A stretch of 64,000 bases of DNA from assembly GCA_963781785.1 (NCBI GenBank), contig CAWAHD010000003.1:124001-188000 (forward strand), written 5' to 3'. Of this stretch, positions 9,096 to 16,428 are shown in pieces. The position numbers and the translations under genes are program-made. This stretch comes from CAWAHD01 sp963781785 (GTDB lineage Bacteria > Planctomycetota > Planctomycetia > Isosphaerales > Isosphaeraceae). Within the stretch, counting starts at the first letter, position 1; each line of letters starts with the position of its first letter. A model generated the notes under the pieces. That model made no database searches. It was not told the DNA's origin and saw only the letters and a list, made by a program, of their open reading frames with translations.

Positions 9096-10571
9096 ATGAT
9101 CCAAACAACTCCCAGTTCGACCGGCGCCTTGTGGGCGCGATTTCGGTTCTCCGTGGTGGGCTCGCTCTTGAGCTCTCCCCCCGCTCGCGGTGCCCTCCAG
9201 ACAGCCATCCATTCTCTTGCCCAGAAGACCTGGTCACATCCCGTGACCGGACGTGACGTGCAGTTCGCAGCAGACACCATCGCCCGATGGTACTACACGG
9301 CGAGCCGCCAGCGCGACGACCCGGTCGGCGCCCTGCGCCGCGCCGTGCGCAAAGACTGCGGGGAGATCTCCCTGGCGGCTCCCCTCTCCCAGCGACTCCA
9401 GCTTCAGTACCGTGATCACCCCCACTGGAGTTACCAACTTCACTACGACAACCTCGCCGCTTCGGCCAAGGCCGATCCTTCACTGGGACGGCTCCCCTCC
9501 TATTCCACGGTCAAGCGGTACATGCAGGCTCACGGCTGGTTGCGCAAGCCGGGGCTTCGTCTCAGCCAGCGTCCCGGCGAAGTGCGCGCCGAAACAAGAC
9601 GCCAGACCCGAGAGATCCGCAGCTACGAAGCCACGCACGTCGGGGCGCTCTGGCATCTCGACTTCCACCATGGATCGCTCAAGGTGCTCACTCCGGAAGG
9701 CCAGTGGCGCACCCCGATCACGCTGGGCATCCTCGACGACCACTCGCGACTCTGCTGCCACGTCCAGTGGTATCTCTCGGAGACTGCCGAAGACCTGGTG
9801 CATGGACTCTCCCAGGCGATCCAAAAACGTGGCTTGCCGCGTGCGCTCTTGACCGATAACGGCTCCGCGATGGTGGCCGAGGAAGTTACCGAGGGTCTCT
9901 TGCGCCTGGGCATCGTCCACGAGCGGACGCTGCCGTACAGCCCATATCAAAACGGAAAGCAAGAGGCCTTCTGGGGCCGGCTCGAGGGGCGGCTGATGAA
10001 GATGCTCGACGGCGTCGCCGAGTTGACGCTCGACTTCCTCAACCAAGCAACCCAGGCGTGGGTCGAAATCGAGTACAACCGTGCCGTGCACCGTGAGATC
10101 TCCAGCTCGCCGGTTGAGCGCTTTGCCCACGCACCTGAGGTGCTCCGCACCAGCCCAACGAGCGAGTCGCTTCGTGACGCATTTCGCCTGGAAACCAAGA
10201 GGACTCAGCGTCAGAGCGACGGAACGATCTCGCTCGAGGGCGTGCGCTTGGAGATTCCAGCAAGGTTTCGTCACTTCCGCGAAGTGACCGTACGCTATGC
10301 CCGCTGGGACCTCGGCCGGGTCGATGTGGTCGACGGGCGCAGCGGAATCGTTCTGGCTCCCATTTATCCCCTGGACAAGACCGCCAACGCCGACGGCCGT
10401 CGTGCTGTCATCGAGCCTGGCGATACTGCCGCGGTGCCCGAGGGCCGGCGGCGCACCGCTGGCGAGCTGCCGCCCCTCTTGAAACGCATCCTGCAAGAGT
10501 ACTCGGCCACAGGCATGCCACCGGCCTACTTGCCCAAGACACCCCTTTCCCACGACGGAGAACCATCATGA
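9096..10571 (+). CDS. DDE (rve) transposase, gene 2 of element A
   Basis: 491-residue integrase-fold transposase that should cut and join the element ends. The N-terminal 150 residues are a DNA-binding region. The catalytic domain shows Asp189 in LWHLDFHHGS, Asp254 in LLTDNGSAM and Glu290 in NGKQEAFWG, giving D-35-E spacing. A C-terminal beta-barrel-like part follows (RQSDGTISLEGVRLEIPARF). It resembles TniA/IS481-type transposases. The start is ATG 9096, preceded by AGGAGGCGTG; a GTG at 9093 is equally possible. Its stop overlaps the ExeA-like gene by 4 bp (ATGA). It is about four-fifths identical by eye to the 490-residue copy in element B, with every catalytic residue kept, so both copies look functional. 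Confidence 0.9.
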   Translation: MIQTTPSSTGALWARFRFSVVGSLLSSPPARGALQTAIHSLAQKTWSHPVTGRDVQFAADTIARWYYTASRQRDDPVGALRRAVRKDCGEISLAAPLSQRLQLQYRDHPHWSYQLHYDNLAASAKADPSLGRLPSYSTVKRYMQAHGWLRKPGLRLSQRPGEVRAETRRQTREIRSYEATHVGALWHLDFHHGSLKVLTPEGQWRTPITLGILDDHSRLCCHVQWYLSETAEDLVHGLSQAIQKRGLPRALLTDNGSAMVAEEVTEGLLRLGIVHERTLPYSPYQNGKQEAFWGRLEGRLMKMLDGVAELTLDFLNQATQAWVEIEYNRAVHREISSSPVERFAHAPEVLRTSPTSESLRDAFRLETKRTQRQSDGTISLEGVRLEIPARFRHFREVTVRYARWDLGRVDVVDGRSGIVLAPIYPLDKTANADGRRAVIEPGDTAAVPEGRRRTAGELPPLLKRILQEYSATGMPPAYLPKTPLSHDGEPS

Positions 10572-11413
10572 ACAGCAAGAAACTGCTGGCCCTTTACGGG
10601 TTGAAATGGAACCCGTTTTCACCCGAGCTCCCCAGCGAAGGACTGCTGGCGACGCCCAAGATCGAGCATTTCGCCTGGCGCGTCGAACAGTTGGTCCAGG
10701 AGGGGGGCTTCGCGCTGATTACGGGTGAATCGGGTACCGGCAAATCCGTGGCGCTGCGGATTGTCGCCGGGCGGCTTGCGACCCTGCGGGACGTCACGGT
10801 CGGTGTGATCGAGAGGCCCCAGTCGAAAAGCCCCGACTTCTATCGAGAGCTGGGGGACATTTTCGCGGTGAAGCTTGCGCCACACAATCGCTGGTGCGGA
10901 TTCAAGGCGCTCCGCGAGCGCTGGAAAGCGCACCTGGCTTCATCACGGATCCGCCCGGTGCTCTTGATCGACGAAGCGCAGGAAATGAGCCCCGACGTCC
11001 TCGGTGAGCTGCGGATTCTCTCCAGCGCCGACTTCGACTCCACGTCGCTCTTGACAGTGGTCCTCTCCGGAGACGGGAGGCTTCTGGAATTGTTGCGGCA
11101 CGAGGACCTCGTCCCGTTGGGGACCCGGATCCGCACCCGACTCGTCACCGAGCCCGCCACGCGCGAGGAGCTGCTGGAGTTGCTTCAGCACGCGCTGGCC
11201 AAGGCCGGCAACGCCTCGCTCATGACGGCCGAGCTGATGGACACGCTGGTCGATCACAGCTCGGGCAACTACCGTCTGCTCATGAACATGGGCGGAGACC
11301 TCCTGGCTTACGGCATCTCGCACGACGTCGGCGAGCTCGACGAGAAATGCTACCTGGAGCTCTATCAACAGAAAAACTCACGCCCCGCGCTCAAGAAGAA
11401 AGCGAAGGTGTGA
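10568..11413 (+). CDS. ExeA/TniB-like AAA ATPase, gene 3 of element A
   Basis: 281 residues, cytosolic. It opens YGLKWNPFSPELPSEG, a signature of ExeA-type ATPases, then has Walker A GESGTGKS, Walker B VLLIDEAQEM, a sensor-1 region (LLTVVLSGDGRLLELL) and the C-terminal helical domain (ALAKAGNASLMTAELMDTL). In TniA/TniB, TnsB/TnsC and Mu A/B systems an ATPase of this kind binds target DNA and activates the transposase. Its overlap with the transposase gene supports that job here. The element B copy is the same length and very similar. The final lysine-rich tail (ALKKKAKV) may be a contact peptide. Confidence 0.9.
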   Translation: MNSKKLLALYGLKWNPFSPELPSEGLLATPKIEHFAWRVEQLVQEGGFALITGESGTGKSVALRIVAGRLATLRDVTVGVIERPQSKSPDFYRELGDIFAVKLAPHNRWCGFKALRERWKAHLASSRIRPVLLIDEAQEMSPDVLGELRILSSADFDSTSLLTVVLSGDGRLLELLRHEDLVPLGTRIRTRLVTEPATREELLELLQHALAKAGNASLMTAELMDTLVDHSSGNYRLLMNMGGDLLAYGISHDVGELDEKCYLELYQQKNSRPALKKKAKV

Positions 11414-12426
11414 AGATGCCCATGAGTGGGGATCCAGCGCTTCCGGTCGTGCGCGTGGGAGAGATCTCCAGCGGGGAGAGCACCCGGCGCTGGCTGGTGG
11501 AAGAGCTCTGGGGCGCCAGCTCGGTTGGTGTGATCGGTGGCGCCCCCAAGTGCGCCAAGACCTGGCTGGGGCTGGACATGGCACTCAGTGTAGCCACCGG
11601 CACGGCGTGCCTGGGCAAGTACGTGGTGCCGGAGCCGGGCCCGGTTTTGGTCTACCTGGCCGAGGACGCACTGCCAGCTGTGCGCGAGCGCGTCGAGGGA
11701 ATGGCTCGGCATCGCGGTCTGGACCTTAGCCAAGTCGAGATCCACGTGATCACTGCGCCGGTTCTCCGGCTCGATCGTGATCCGGACCGGGCACGGCTCT
11801 GGGAGACAGCCAGGGGGCTGCGACCCAAGCTGCTCCTGTTGGACCCCTTGGTACGCCTGCACGGCGTCGATGAGAACAACGCCGGCGAAGTGGCCCAGTT
11901 GCTGGCGTACTTTCGCTGGTTGCAAAGGCAGCTCGATCTCTCGGTGCTGCTGGTGCATCACACGCGCAAAAGCGCCGCGGGGGGAGTCGCGGCCGGTCAG
12001 GGACTCCGCGGCTCAAGTGACATCCACGCCTTCGGCGACTCGAACCTCTATCTACGGCGAAGTCGGGAACACTTGATCCTCTCCAGCGAGCACCGGGCGG
12101 CGCCGGCAGCGGCGTCGGTCTGTCTGGAGCTGGTCGTGACCGATCCCGAGACAGCCCATCTGGAGGTCATTGGAGAACTGCGGGACGGTTCGGCCAAGCT
12201 CACCGTCGACGGCAAGCACCGCAGTCTCGAGGAGCGGGTGCTGGGCGTCCTGATCCAGGGCGCGACCGTGACACGGGCGAAGCTCAGGGATTCCCTCGGG
12301 GTCAAGAACGAGCGGTTGGGCGAGGCGCTGGAGGCGTTGGAGCGAGCCGGCCGGCTCTGCCGCACGCCCGCTGGCTGGCAACGCCGCAACGGATCGATTG
12401 AATTGGGCCGTTCCCGTTCCCTATAG
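11410..12426 (+). CDS. RepA-like AAA_25 ATPase with C-terminal winged helix, gene 4 of element A
   Basis: 338 residues, starting at a GTG that overlaps the preceding stop (GTGA), an arrangement kept in element B. The variant Walker A is GGAPKCAKTW, as in RepA/RSF1010-type hexameric helicases and AAA_25 proteins. Walker B is LLLLDPLVRLHG, followed by DENNAGEVAQLL and a sensor-like SVLLVHHTRK. The last 70 residues look like a winged helix (LEERVLGVLIQG, AKLRDSLGVKNERLGEALEAL). Members of this family act in plasmid and phage replication as helicases or helicase-like ATPases. This copy extends about 11 residues past the element B protein because its stop lies inside the downstream stem-loop. Its role in a transposon is inferred only. 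Confidence 0.85.
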   Translation: MKMPMSGDPALPVVRVGEISSGESTRRWLVEELWGASSVGVIGGAPKCAKTWLGLDMALSVATGTACLGKYVVPEPGPVLVYLAEDALPAVRERVEGMARHRGLDLSQVEIHVITAPVLRLDRDPDRARLWETARGLRPKLLLLDPLVRLHGVDENNAGEVAQLLAYFRWLQRQLDLSVLLVHHTRKSAAGGVAAGQGLRGSSDIHAFGDSNLYLRRSREHLILSSEHRAAPAAASVCLELVVTDPETAHLEVIGELRDGSAKLTVDGKHRSLEERVLGVLIQGATVTRAKLRDSLGVKNERLGEALEALERAGRLCRTPAGWQRRNGSIELGRSRSL

Positions 12427-12449
12427 GGAGATGAGAGGGAACGGAACGG
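12408..12449 (+). promoter_or_regulatory. Stem-loop between genes 4 and 5 of element A
   Basis: CCGTTCCCGTTCCC (12408-12421) pairs, with one bulged base, with GGGAACGGAACGG (12437-12449) around a 15-nt loop. Each arm is itself a tandem repeat of a GTTCCC-like hexamer. Element B has the same arms and the same 15-nt loop length (37058-37095). It lacks a T-tract, so it is not a classical terminator. It could act in mRNA processing, as translational control of gene 5, or as a DNA site for gene 4 or 5 products. Confidence 0.6.
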
Positions 12450-12470
12450 TATTTCGAGCACAAAGCAACC

Positions 12471-12812
12471 ATGCCAGAAAAGCGAGGAAGAACTGTGCCC
12501 GGCGTCGACTTCGACAGAGTTCGCGGTCTCGTGACGATGGAGCGGGTGCTGAGCCTGCTTGGGTTCGAGCCCTCGAGTCGATCGGGGGCGCAATGGTACG
12601 GAAGCTGTCCTCTGCATCACGCCGGGGCTGGTCGCCGGCATCGCTCGTTCTCGGTGAACGTGGCGATCGATCGCTACACTTGCCATCGGTGCCACAGTCA
12701 CGGCAACCAGCTTGAGCTTTGGGCGGCGGCCAGGAAGCTTTCGCTGCATCAAGCCGCAGTGGATCTTTGCCATCGGCTTGGCTGCGACGTCCCCTGGGTT
12801 CGGCGATGGTGA
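12471..12812 (+). CDS. CHC2 primase-type zinc finger protein, gene 5 of element A
   Basis: 113 residues. It contains the CHC2 zinc-binding module of DnaG-type primases: MERVLSLLGFEP, then CPLH, then YTCHRCHSHGNQLELW with the remaining cysteines. There is no TOPRIM or other catalytic domain, so by itself it cannot synthesise primers. In primases this module recognises the single-stranded template. The C-terminus (VDLCHRLGCDVPWVRRW) is conserved in the 116-residue element B protein. Pairing with the RepA-like ATPase suggests a replication-related DNA-binding or recruitment role. Confidence 0.85.
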   Translation: MPEKRGRTVPGVDFDRVRGLVTMERVLSLLGFEPSSRSGAQWYGSCPLHHAGAGRRHRSFSVNVAIDRYTCHRCHSHGNQLELWAAARKLSLHQAAVDLCHRLGCDVPWVRRW

Positions 12813-12941
12813 GGCCATCCAGTCGCGTCAGGCCGACGCAAACCCAGCATCCCATCGTCACGCCCGGCGGAAGAGAGAAGAGGCCACCGGTACTTGCTTC
12901 GTGACTGAAATTGACCATCGATTAGCTTGATCAACTTGTTG

Positions 12942-12963
12942 TCAATTATCGTGATCGCTCTCA
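12942..12963 (-). repeat. Element A right terminal repeat
   Basis: Read inward from 12963 it is TGAGAGCGAT followed by CACGATAATTGA, matching the right end of element B (TGAGAGTGAG then CACGATAATCGA). A second motif copy, CAAGCTAATCGATGG, follows about 24 bp from the first, so this end carries two sites in direct orientation. Confidence 0.7.
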
Positions 12964-14061
12964 ATCCAGCGAATGAGCACGGACCGGAAGCTCGTCGTGG
13001 CCATGGAGTCGTCGGGAACGTACGGCGATGCCCTTCGGCAGGCGCTGGCCGATGCCAAGATCGCCGTGTTGCGGGTTAGCAACAAGGCATCCCACGATTA
13101 GGCGGAGATCTTTGACGGAGTCTCCTCGCAACACGACGGCAAGGACGGTGCGGTGATCGCCGAACTGGTGGGCATGGGCAAGTCCCAGCCGTGGGGATAC
13201 GAAGCATCCAGCGAGTGGGACCAGGAATTGAACGACTGGGTGGAGTGGATGGTTGCCCAGCGCCAGAGTCTGACAAACTGGCAAGGGCGTCTGGAAGCGC
13301 TGGTTTCGCGGCATTGGCCGGAGGCAACGCGGGTGCTCAAGCTCAGCACGGTGACGCTGCTGCATGCGTTGGAGCATTACGGGGACCCCAAGAGCTTGGC
13401 GGCGGACCCGGATGCCGCGGAGCAGTTGGGGCGCTGGGGCGGCTTGTTCCTCGCACCAAACAAAGCCGAGCAGCTCGTGGAGGAGGCGAGGTCGAGCGTG
13501 GGAGTACGGGTTGGGGAATGCCAGCGGCGTCAGATCAAAGAATACGCCCGCGAAGCGCTGATGGCGCGGCAGCAGGTCAAGGCGGCGGAACGGCGGTTGC
13601 GCCAGTTGGCCGTCGGGAACAAGGTTCTCGAGGCCCAGGGAAAGGCCGTAGTAATCCCGACGGCGTGCGTTCTCTGGACAAGCACGGGTGACCCACGGAA
13701 CTATCATGCCGCGGCGGCCTACCGCAAGGCGATGGCCTTGAACCTGAAGGAGCGAAGCAGCGATGCTTATCAGGGACAACTCTGGATTAGTAAGCGGGGG
13801 AGTGCGCGGACACGGCAATGGCTTTCTTTCGCCACGCTGCGGTTGGTGCAACGCAGTGACGTACGTGCTTGGTACGAAGCGAAGAAGGCTCGTAACGAAG
13901 ACGATACCTGAAGAACGGTGGTGGCTGTGATGCGAAAATTGGCCTTGGCGCTGTATCACGTCGGGGTCAAGGGGAAGGACTTCCAGCCATCATCGGTGTG
14001 CGGGAATGGAGGAGATTATGGCCGAGGTGCGATTCTACCTGAACACCCGCAACCAGCGTGA
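12964..14061 (+). pseudogene. IS110-family transposase, 5'-truncated with two stop codons
   Basis: The frame begins abruptly after the end of element A. Readable IS110 (DEDD/IS116) segments are VVAMESSGTYGDALRQALAD, HWPEATRVLKLSTVTLL, ERSSDAYQGQLWISKRGSAR with the C-terminal Ser/Gly signature, and the ending GNGGDYGRGAILPEHPQPA. Two in-frame stops interrupt it: TAG at 13099-13101, after NKASHD where Tyr is expected, and TGA at 13909-13911, after EDDT. The N-terminal part with the first catalytic residues is gone. It is inactive. Confidence 0.8.
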
Positions 14062-14142
14062 ACCCCGTACTTACGCCCGCGACAATGCAGCATGAATGAC
14101 TCCGTCCCGAAATCACGCAAGGCTATTTAGGTATACTTTTGA

Positions 14143-15348
14143 TCAAAGGCGGCCTGGTTTGGACGATTGCGCAGCCTGCGCCTCAGCGTGCCAAGCGTCG
14201 GACAAACGCAATAAGCCAGCTTGTATACAGAGGATTTCCAGTTCGCGGAGTGCGGTTGCGTCGTCGAGATGCTTAAAGGCGCTGTCAAGGCGTGGTCCAA
14301 GCGAAAATGGGTCGAGGACTTCGCGGATACGACTAACAATCTCGGCGGCATCGCGGCTCTCGTCAATGTGGCTGGTGATGTGCAAGGCGTGCGCCAGACG
14401 ATACCAGGAGCGCCAGTCCTGAGGGAGTTCGGCCAAAGCTTTTCGGAAGGCCGATGCTGCTTGATCGGGCTGGTGGTCGTACTCCAGATCCCAGCGACCA
14501 CGAAGCCGCCAGTAGCGGGCGTCACGAGCATTAGCGGGCCAGTTATTGAGCAGTGCGCGTCCCCGCTCTGGCTTACCTGCGTCAGCTAGTGCGGTAACAA
14601 GTGCTTCGCGGGCGGCGATGTGCTCTGGATGGCCAGTCAGGAGCGCCTCCAGCTCGCTCAGACGCGCCGCACGATCGAGGTCAGCCGCCCTAGGCTGTGC
14701 TGCAACCCGCTGTAAGAGCGCAATCCGAGCATCAATGTCGGTACTGTCTGCGTCAAGCCACCGCCGCAACGTCGTTCGCACCAGATCGTCCGGAGGGTCG
14801 GCTAGTAATCCCAGTGTCAATTCGCGAAGCAGTTCGCGCCTCGCCTCGGGCCGCACTCGTTCATAGGCCTCCCATCCTGAACGCTGGGCTTCAATCGTTC
14901 GATCTTCGACGCGAAGGACTTCCAGCAGAAGCCGCCAGGGCTCCGGATGAGTCGGATCGAGGTCGATCGCCCGATGCAAGCTGCGCTCTGCCTGGGCAGC
15001 TCGGCCGAGGGCCAAACAGGCCCGTGCTTCTTCCAAGTGGCTCACAACTGTTGCAGCTCTGCTGGCGTTAATTGCCCGCCAAGACCGGAGAGCTGTGTTC
15101 CAATCGTCATCACGCGCGGCGGACTCAGCGCGCGCCCGTAACTGGGTTGAGGATTCCAAGGCCCAGCCACTAACCCATACTAGCATGACAAGGGTAGTCA
15201 GACCGGCCAACCCGACTAAGACTCGTCGCCAGTGACATCGACTCAACTGGCCTTTCAACTTGCTGGTGGAAAGTTTCGCTCGGGACTGGATGGTTGTACC
15301 AGTTGATTTTGGTCGGACCTGCGATTGGGATGTAGGACGTCGCGGCAT
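14143..15348 (-). CDS. Membrane-anchored TPR protein
   Basis: 401 residues from the ATG at 15348 (MPRRPTSQSQ). A short basic Ser/Thr-rich N-terminus is followed by one transmembrane helix (VLVGLAGLTTLVMLVWVSGW), then about 320 residues of helical repeats with TPR character, for example ARACLALGRAAQAERSLHRA with DLDPTHPEPW, and SAFRKALAELPQDWRSWYRL. With Lys/Arg before the helix, the repeats should face the periplasm. Such proteins are usually scaffolds. No partner is encoded alongside, so no specific role can be given. The plus-strand kinase with its own TPRs is about 1 kb away and divergently oriented. Confidence 0.75.
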   Translation of the reverse strand: MPRRPTSQSQVRPKSTGTTIQSRAKLSTSKLKGQLSRCHWRRVLVGLAGLTTLVMLVWVSGWALESSTQLRARAESAARDDDWNTALRSWRAINASRAATVVSHLEEARACLALGRAAQAERSLHRAIDLDPTHPEPWRLLLEVLRVEDRTIEAQRSGWEAYERVRPEARRELLRELTLGLLADPPDDLVRTTLRRWLDADSTDIDARIALLQRVAAQPRAADLDRAARLSELEALLTGHPEHIAAREALVTALADAGKPERGRALLNNWPANARDARYWRLRGRWDLEYDHQPDQAASAFRKALAELPQDWRSWYRLAHALHITSHIDESRDAAEIVSRIREVLDPFSLGPRLDSAFKHLDDATALRELEILCIQAGLLRLSDAWHAEAQAAQSSKPGRL

Positions 15349-16428
15349 CTTGGTCGCCGTACATAGCTGCGGGCTGAAACCATGAGTGGCCCTGAACCCT
15401 TTGGCGGATGAAGTCTCGCCTCGATTTTGGACCTTGGCTATAACTGGATTTTCCGGGGATTCTCTTATACTACAGCACACATGTCGGAGCCCACCTTCGA
15501 CAAATTCACAAAGAACCATGGAAAAAACGGCCAGCTACACTGTACTCATGCGTTCAAGCATACGTAGAATTCGTTAGTGAGCATCCATTGCTATGCCTTA
15601 AATTCGTTCTATGACGAAGCTTGAGACCGGCCCGGACGAATGTTTTGGATCCTGCGCTCTAATACTTACATGGCCCTAGAATGCACAATAGGCGTCTTGA
15701 GCGCCTCGCGCGAAGAGTAGAGAATATATCAAGGGGCAACTTTAGAAGCGTTGCGAGGACATGAAATCATCGGCAAGTCACGGTGCTGAATCATGATGAG
15801 CGTGGTGGCCGGACGAAACCGTGCCGGCGCAGGTATGCCCAGTTTATGATTGTGGCCAGGCTATCGCTGCTGAGTGCTGTACATCGTGCACCGGCTGATG
15901 ACGAAGCTTATGTCATTACCGCCGGTTTCCGTTGAAGATGATTCGGTGAGGTGTGGGCGGTCGCTCCTCTTTGGGAGAGCGCGAATGCTCGGGCAAGAGG
16001 GGTCGGACCTTGGCCCAAAACTCATCGGAGACATCGCGCCAGCCATGCCTCCGGGGCAATGGCTTCCGGGGCTTTGAGTTGCGTGCCATGGTTGGACCCT
16101 TCGATAAGCTGGCAAAGATCGTCCCAGAGTATCATAACAAATCAGGATCCCTTTGTATCTAGGTTTATGGACGCACTTAGCAAACCGCATGTTTATCGGC
16201 GACATGGTTCGTAAGCGTGGGGCCTTCTCAGTTGCGATAAATTGAGTTAAACTCTGAGGCTCTACGAGCTTGATTCTCAACCGAGTGGACGACAAACGCA
16301 GGACCGAGATTTCTCACCTCTGTGTTCATTCTGCGGGCCGGGAATGATCTGAAACCCAGCGCTGTCTATATCGGCTGGAATTCGTGGACGTTGAAGGTCA
16401 GTTCTTGAATACGTTGGAGGGAGCTTCC
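15349..16428. other. 1.1-kb intergenic region between divergent genes
   Basis: This should hold the promoters of the leftward TPR gene and the rightward kinase gene. No convincing gene was recognised: a 144-residue minus-strand frame at 15861-16295 has no family resemblance and overlaps several competing frames. No IS end was identified. Confidence 0.5.

Larger units (their letters stand above)
8262..12963 (+). mobile_element. Element A: five-gene transposon (zinc/HTH, DDE, ExeA-like, AAA_25, CHC2)
   Basis: The boundaries were found by aligning this locus with element B (36553-41249, opposite strand). The two stay similar from a TG at 8262 to a CA at 12963 and are unrelated outside. The length is 4702 bp, against 4697 bp for B. 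Both ends begin TGAG/TGTG followed, 10 bp in, by a CAAGATAATCGA-like 12-mer. The five genes are all rightward and the DDE/ExeA and ExeA/AAA_25 pairs overlap by 4 bp. No target duplication is visible: the left flank is an ISL3 transposase and the right flank an IS110 gene, so the surroundings have been rearranged. All five frames are open. Confidence 0.85.

Noticed and set aside
9480..10553. 357-residue minus-strand frame over the element A transposase, with a similar 350-residue frame in element B
   Set aside because: Conserved in both copies only because it mirrors the conserved transposase codons; no start signal and no protein-like motifs.
8262..12963. Interpretation of element A as a CRISPR-associated transposon
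   Set aside because: No Cas gene, repeat array or TnsD/TniQ with clear homology is present in either copy; gene 1 is only loosely similar in layout to TniQ.
15861..16295. 144-residue minus-strand frame in the large intergenic gap
   Set aside because: No motif, unusual composition, several overlapping competitors and no ribosome-binding site; left as intergenic.
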